DNA of 17,466 nt, taken from the NCBI GenBank assembly GCA_049514735.1, contig JBEKUT010000109.1, positions 1 through 17,466 of the forward strand, given 5' to 3'. Below, one piece after another: positions 13,897-17,466 of this stretch (the stretch's first letter is position 1; every line of letters begins with the position of its first letter). Made by a program: the position numbers and the translations under genes. Source of the DNA: JAICMB01 sp049514735 (GTDB taxonomy: Bacteria > Acidobacteriota > Terriglobia > Bryobacterales > Bryobacteraceae). The notes below the pieces were generated by a model. That model saw only the letters and a list, made by a program, of their open reading frames with translations, did not search any database and was not told the DNA's origin.

Positions 13897-15285
13897 TTAG
13901 CTCTGTGATTGCCGCCGTCTCACAAGGAAATAAGCGGCGGTTAGCACGCCCAGCCAAGGCAATCCGGCGACAATCGTGATCCGCATCCCCTCGATCCACC
14001 AGGTTGTCACAATGATTGCGGCTACCAGGCTTGCTCCGAGCAGTGAGGTGTAGGGATAACCGATCATTCGCACAGGCAAGCGCGGGCCTCCCGAGGCGTC
14101 CCATTTCGGCCGGAAATAGAGATGCGTTACGAAGATCATGAGCCACACAAACAATCCACCGAACAGGGAGATGCCGAATAAATAGACGTACGCGCCGTCC
14201 GGATATAGCAATGCGACGAGCAGTGCGAGCGCCAATCCCGCGGCCGAGACGAACAATGCGACCACGGGCGTGCCGCGCGACGAAACGCGGCCAAACGAAG
14301 CGGGCGCATACCCGCCGCGCGCGAGCGAAAACATCATGCGGCTGACCAGATAGAGATTGCAGTTCATACTGGACGCCGCGGCGGTGATTACCACGAAGTT
14401 CACGATGTGCGCGGCGGCGGGGACGCCGATCAACTGAAACACTTTCACGAAGGGACTGGCGGTGACGCCGGAGCCAGACTGAATCTGGTTCCATGGAACG
14501 ATCCCGATCAGCACGACGATCGCGCCAAGATAAAACAGAATCAAACGGCCGACCATGGATCGCATGGCGCGCGGCACGGCTGTTTTGGGATCTCTCGCTT
14601 CGCCCGCGGTGACCGCGACCACCTCCGTTCCGACAAAGCTGAAGATCACGAATGCCATTGCCATCCACACGCCGTGGAAACCGGCGGGGAAAAACCCTCC
14701 ATGCGCGGTGAAGTTCGAGAATCCGATGGCTGGCACCGGGCCGAATCCAGCGAGCAGCGAGAAGCCGAACACGATGAACAAAACGATCGCCACCACCTTG
14801 ATCATCGCGAACCAATACTCAAAGCTGCCGAAGCTCCCGACGCTGCGAGCATTGACGTAAAGCAGGGCGGCCGAGAACGCGAGAATCCACAGCCATTTCG
14901 GACTATTCGGGAACCACCACTGACAGTAGATGGCGATAGCGATCGCGTCGCCGCCGATGGCAATGCATTGCGCCGCCCAATACGTGTAGCGGACTACGAA
15001 GCCGGCCCAGGGATTAACATAAAGCTCGGCATAGACTCCAAAAGATCCGGCGGTCGGATGAGCGACTGCCATCTCCGATAATGCGCTCATGAAGAGCAGG
15101 GCGAGCGCCGCGCCGATCAAATAACTGACAATCACGCCGGGGCCGGCGATGCGCACGGCGAGCGAACTTCCGAGGAAAAGTCCGGTGCCGATGGCGCCGC
15201 CGATGGCGATCATAGCGAGCTGGCCGGAGGAGAGTTGACGCGAGAGCTGCTCGCCCTTTTCGATCTCAGCCTTCGCCGGGTTCAT
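13897..15285 (-). CDS. APC-superfamily amino-acid permease
   Basis: 462 residues with about twelve hydrophobic segments, an inner-membrane amino acid/proton symporter or exchanger of the AAT/APC type. The N-terminus QLSSGQLAMIAIGGAIGTGLFLGS holds the GxIGxGLF loop of helix 1 that binds the substrate backbone. Others are the helix-6 FSFVGTEVVAVTAGEARDP segment and AVPRAMRSMVGRLILFY. Length is typical. ATG 15285 lies inside the cupin gene (20-base overlap), so translation is coupled. Last gene of the aminotransferase-cupin-permease operon. Substrate specificity cannot be read; the neighbours suggest an amino acid or related amide used as nitrogen source. Confidence 0.95.
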   Translation of the reverse strand: MNPAKAEIEKGEQLSRQLSSGQLAMIAIGGAIGTGLFLGSSLAVRIAGPGVIVSYLIGAALALLFMSALSEMAVAHPTAGSFGVYAELYVNPWAGFVVRYTYWAAQCIAIGGDAIAIAIYCQWWFPNSPKWLWILAFSAALLYVNARSVGSFGSFEYWFAMIKVVAIVLFIVFGFSLLAGFGPVPAIGFSNFTAHGGFFPAGFHGVWMAMAFVIFSFVGTEVVAVTAGEARDPKTAVPRAMRSMVGRLILFYLGAIVVLIGIVPWNQIQSGSGVTASPFVKVFQLIGVPAAAHIVNFVVITAAASSMNCNLYLVSRMMFSLARGGYAPASFGRVSSRGTPVVALFVSAAGLALALLVALLYPDGAYVYLFGISLFGGLFVWLMIFVTHLYFRPKWDASGGPRLPVRMIGYPYTSLLGASLVAAIIVTTWWIEGMRITIVAGLPWLGVLTAAYFLVRRRQSQS

Positions 15286-16024
15286 AAGCTTCGCCGGGAC
15301 TGCCCGAGGGATAAAACGCGCCCAGCAGTTTGATGGTGGAAGTCCCGGGATTCTCCACGCAATGACGTACGCCTATAGGGAAGTAAATGCTACATCCGGC
15401 CGCGAATTCGCACGATTCATTGTCGGTGTGGACGATGCCGTGGCCCTCCAGGATGAAGATGCCCTCTTCATAGGTGTGATAGTGGACCGGAGCTTTGCTG
15501 GGCGGAATCCATCCCGCGAACTGCGTGATCTGTTTGCAGCCAAGGTCGGTGTAGACGAGGTAGCGGAACAGACGGTCCTGGCCGGCGCGTATGTCCTCGC
15601 GCAGGTCTTCATGAACCAGCAACGGCGGCGGGTCGCCGGATGCTGCGGGAAGCGGGTTGTCGACGATGTGACGGCGGGGGTCTTCGGGGCAACACGAACT
15701 GACGAGACGCAAAGTGTCCACGCCAGTGTTCTCGATGTTGTAGACCGCGCCGGGAGGAATGAAAATCGCAGCGCCTCTACTGAGCGCGTATTCGAATCCG
15801 TTAACCCGACATTTTCCTTCGCCCTTCGCGACGTACAGGACCTCTTCGGCGCCTGGATTCACGACTGCGGGCGATAATCCCGGTGCGAAGTCACTCACGG
15901 TTTGCGTGATGCGCTCCGCGCCACTGTTGTGGGAAATGACCGTGCGCGCGGTCCAGTTGCCGATCGTTGAAAGCTGCCCGTCAGCGGCGGAATACACGCG
16001 GCAACCGCCGGTAAGAATTTTCAC
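15266..16024 (-). CDS. Two-domain cupin, (S)-ureidoglycine aminohydrolase-like
   Basis: 252 residues, ATG 16024 overlapping the aminotransferase stop by 4 bases. It has two cupin barrels. The first (about 40-110; PAVVNPGAEEVLYVAKGEGK, IFIPPGAVYNIENTG) lacks the histidine pair and is probably structural. The second (about 165-245) has APVHYHTYEEGIFILEGHG with His181, His183 and Glu187, and FPIGVRHCVENPG with His221, a complete cupin metal site. Bicupins of this size with one active domain include (S)-ureidoglycine aminohydrolase (AllE/UGlyAH) of purine breakdown. With a class V aminotransferase and a permease this is suggestive but unproven, and no other allantoin genes are present. Confidence 0.85.
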   Translation of the reverse strand: MKILTGGCRVYSAADGQLSTIGNWTARTVISHNSGAERITQTVSDFAPGLSPAVVNPGAEEVLYVAKGEGKCRVNGFEYALSRGAAIFIPPGAVYNIENTGVDTLRLVSSCCPEDPRRHIVDNPLPAASGDPPPLLVHEDLREDIRAGQDRLFRYLVYTDLGCKQITQFAGWIPPSKAPVHYHTYEEGIFILEGHGIVHTDNESCEFAAGCSIYFPIGVRHCVENPGTSTIKLLGAFYPSGSPGEAYEPGEG

Positions 16025-17160
16025 GACCGCACCATGAGATCCAGCGTGTCTTCGAGAGCCGTCAACGCGACGTCGACGTCCTCCAGAGTATTGTATACGT
16101 GGAACGCGAAGCGCACTCCGTCGCGGCGCGTGGACGCGGCGATGTTACGCTCTGTCAGCTTGGCGAGCACCGCGGCCGCGTCTTTGGCGCGGAGCACCAC
16201 TAGCGGCCCGACGCTTGACGATGGGGTTTTGGATTCGATGCGCAAATCGTGAACGCCCGTCAGGAAGGCCTTCGTGAGGCGCTCGATCTGCGCGGCGACG
16301 TTCTCCATTCCGATGCCTGTGAGTAAATCGATGGCCGGGCGCGCGAGATAAATGTTCGGGATGGGAGGCGAGCCGCCTTCGAAGCGGCGGGCGTCCGGCG
16401 AGGGATCGAGGCGCTTCGTATTGAACGTGAAGGGGTCGCGTTGCGCCATCCAACTGGTGATGGTTGGCGTGAGTGTTTCGATGAGCTCGCGCCGCACGTA
16501 GAGGAAACCCAGGCCGGGCGGCCCGAGCAGATACTTTAGCGTGCCGGTGACGAAGAAGTCGACGTCGAGCGCTTTCACGTCGAGCGGACGGGTGCCGCAA
16601 TCCTGATAGCCGTCGAGAAAAAGAAGAGCGCCTCGCGCGTGCGCGATCTTCGCGATCGCCGCAACGTCGGAACGGTAGCCGTTGACGAAGGAGACGTGCG
16701 TGAGCGGCACGATGCGCGTGCGCTCATCGACGGCGCTTTCATAACATGCGGGGTTGTTGACGCCGTCAAGGAAGTGAATCTCGGCGCCGCGCGGGCGCTG
16801 GGCGAGCCAGATGTGACCCATGGTGGGAAATTCGTACTCGCTCATTACTACTTTGTTGCGTGCATTGTTGAATTGCAGCGCGTTCGCGATGGGATTGATG
16901 CCGGCCGAGGCGCTAGTGACGATGGCAACCTCGTCCGGTTGGGCGTTGATGAAATGCGCGAAGGCGGCGCGCAGGGCTTCGCAGGCTTGCATCCATTCGT
17001 CCCAGGGCGCTGGCGAGGTGCGCCAACTGGCGGCATATTGCTGCATGCCGGCTTCGACGGCGTCGCAGAGGGCGCCTTGGGAGCAGTTATAGAGATAAGT
17101 TTTTTGGTGGAGAATCGGGAAGTGCGATCTCAGTTCCGAGATTTGGTCATCGGTGAGCAT
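16021..17160 (-). CDS. Class V PLP-dependent aminotransferase
   Basis: 379 residues, ATG 17160. Aminotransferase class V (SufS/NifS fold) pattern: FPILHQKTYLYNCSQGAL at the start, VTSASAGINPIANAL for phosphate binding, PLTHVSFVNGYRSDV with His155, LLFLDGYQDCGTRPLDV with Asp183/Gln186, and FFVTGTLKYLLGPPGLGFLYV with Lys209 as the PLP Schiff-base lysine (LK instead of the HK of SufS). No active-site Cys loop of cysteine desulfurases is obvious, so transamination, lyase or kynureninase-like chemistry is more likely. Cytoplasmic. First gene of a coupled operon with the cupin and the permease. Its promoter should lie in the roughly 80-base gap shared with the divergent SIR2-like gene. Confidence 0.93.
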   Translation of the reverse strand: MLTDDQISELRSHFPILHQKTYLYNCSQGALCDAVEAGMQQYAASWRTSPAPWDEWMQACEALRAAFAHFINAQPDEVAIVTSASAGINPIANALQFNNARNKVVMSEYEFPTMGHIWLAQRPRGAEIHFLDGVNNPACYESAVDERTRIVPLTHVSFVNGYRSDVAAIAKIAHARGALLFLDGYQDCGTRPLDVKALDVDFFVTGTLKYLLGPPGLGFLYVRRELIETLTPTITSWMAQRDPFTFNTKRLDPSPDARRFEGGSPPIPNIYLARPAIDLLTGIGMENVAAQIERLTKAFLTGVHDLRIESKTPSSSVGPLVVLRAKDAAAVLAKLTERNIAASTRRDGVRFAFHVYNTLEDVDVALTALEDTLDLMVRS

Positions 17161-17243
17161 TATGGGTTGGGATTCAGCTAAGTTTAGCGGATTGGACCGG
17201 CAGTCGGATTGAATTTGGTTTAGTCTGGTAGGGGTTTCACTCC

Positions 17244-17466
17244 ATGTCTAACATGCCAGCCAGCTTGATCGAGGCGCTGCGGCGTCACGAAGTCATACCC
17301 TTCGTCGGCGCCGGAGTGTCCTTGGCGGTGACTGACCTTAACGGAACGCGGCTGTTTCCTACGTGGCGGGAACTGCTGGAGCGTGCGGCGGAGAGGTTGC
17401 GTGCTGAAGGCCTTGCCAAAAAGGCCAACCGCACTCAGGCGGAATTGGAGGACGACGATTTCCTTA
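17244..17466 (+). CDS. SIR2-like domain protein, N-terminal part
   Basis: ATG 17244, with AGGGG ten bases upstream; 74 codons are open to the window end. The sequence SLIEALRRHEVIPFVGAGVSLAV is the SIR2-family NAD-binding start (GAGxS), followed by LFPTWRELLERAAERLRAEG, a combination typical of SIR2-like (SIR2_2) domains in bacterial defence proteins and not of protein-deacetylase sirtuins, which usually start GAGIS. Such domains destroy NAD+ on phage infection (for example ThsA, DSR). The rest, including the catalytic region and any sensor domain, is beyond the window, so the system type cannot be named. Confidence 0.75.
   Translation, partial: MSNMPASLIEALRRHEVIPFVGAGVSLAVTDLNGTRLFPTWRELLERAAERLRAEGLAKKANRTQAELEDDDFL

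Noticed and set aside
13889..14815. 308-codon minus-strand frame inside the permease gene
   Set aside because: Arg-rich shadow of the permease, which has the family motifs and membrane segments in its own frame.

Overview
This is a GC-rich, densely packed bacterial window with many 4-base ATGA-type gene overlaps. The proteins it encodes (malto-oligosyltrehalose synthase, YCII proteins, VOC and NTF2-like proteins, a galactose-oxidase-like Kelch protein, paralogous endonuclease/exonuclease/phosphatase genes) and its GTTCGTGG/GTTCTACGT-type intergenic repeats suggest a soil Acidobacteriota, perhaps of the Bryobacterales/Solibacter type. That assignment is inference. No rRNA, tRNA, CRISPR array, transposase or integrase was seen.

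Layout. 1-1186: 3' part of treY. 1168-1616: a tandem 74/81-bp repeat array lying between, and reaching into, the 3' ends of treY and a convergent P-loop ATPase gene (2651-1512, minus) related to phage/plasmid primase-helicase ATPases. 2755-3960: a YCII-like gene and an exported endonuclease/exonuclease/phosphatase (EEP) gene. 3961-7077: an accessory region. Cargo 1 is an AAA ATPase plus a truncated DUF4276-like partner. It is followed by a detached copy of the EEP 3' end. Cargo 2 is a possible tcmP remnant, a three-Cys-motif DUF5131/Gp37 gene and a DUF4326 gene. It is followed by a detached copy of the EEP 5' region. So both cargo modules are bracketed by pieces of the same gene family.

10338-7077 (minus): a translationally coupled three-gene operon of a Kelch/galactose-oxidase-like protein with an unusual charged C-terminal tail, an unrecognised Cys-containing protein and a RimK/MvdD-like ATP-grasp ligase. 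This is the best candidate in the window for an undescribed system, possibly ATP-grasp modification of a protein tail. 11518-10505 (minus): a decaying HEPN-protein island with a frameshifted gene and two truncated genes. It is fused to the end of an NTF2/VOC/VOC operon (12578-11482, minus) whose last gene is cut after 29 codons. 12595-13434: an unrecognised orphan gene.

13435-13896 has no large gene. It holds a good sigma70-type promoter, a structured leader, a 29-codon small membrane-peptide ORF and a strong GC hairpin. 17160-13897 (minus): a coupled operon of a class V PLP aminotransferase, a two-domain cupin and an APC amino-acid permease, probably for uptake and breakdown of an amino-acid-like nitrogen compound. 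17244-end: start of a SIR2-like gene, cut by the window edge and possibly the first gene of another defence locus.
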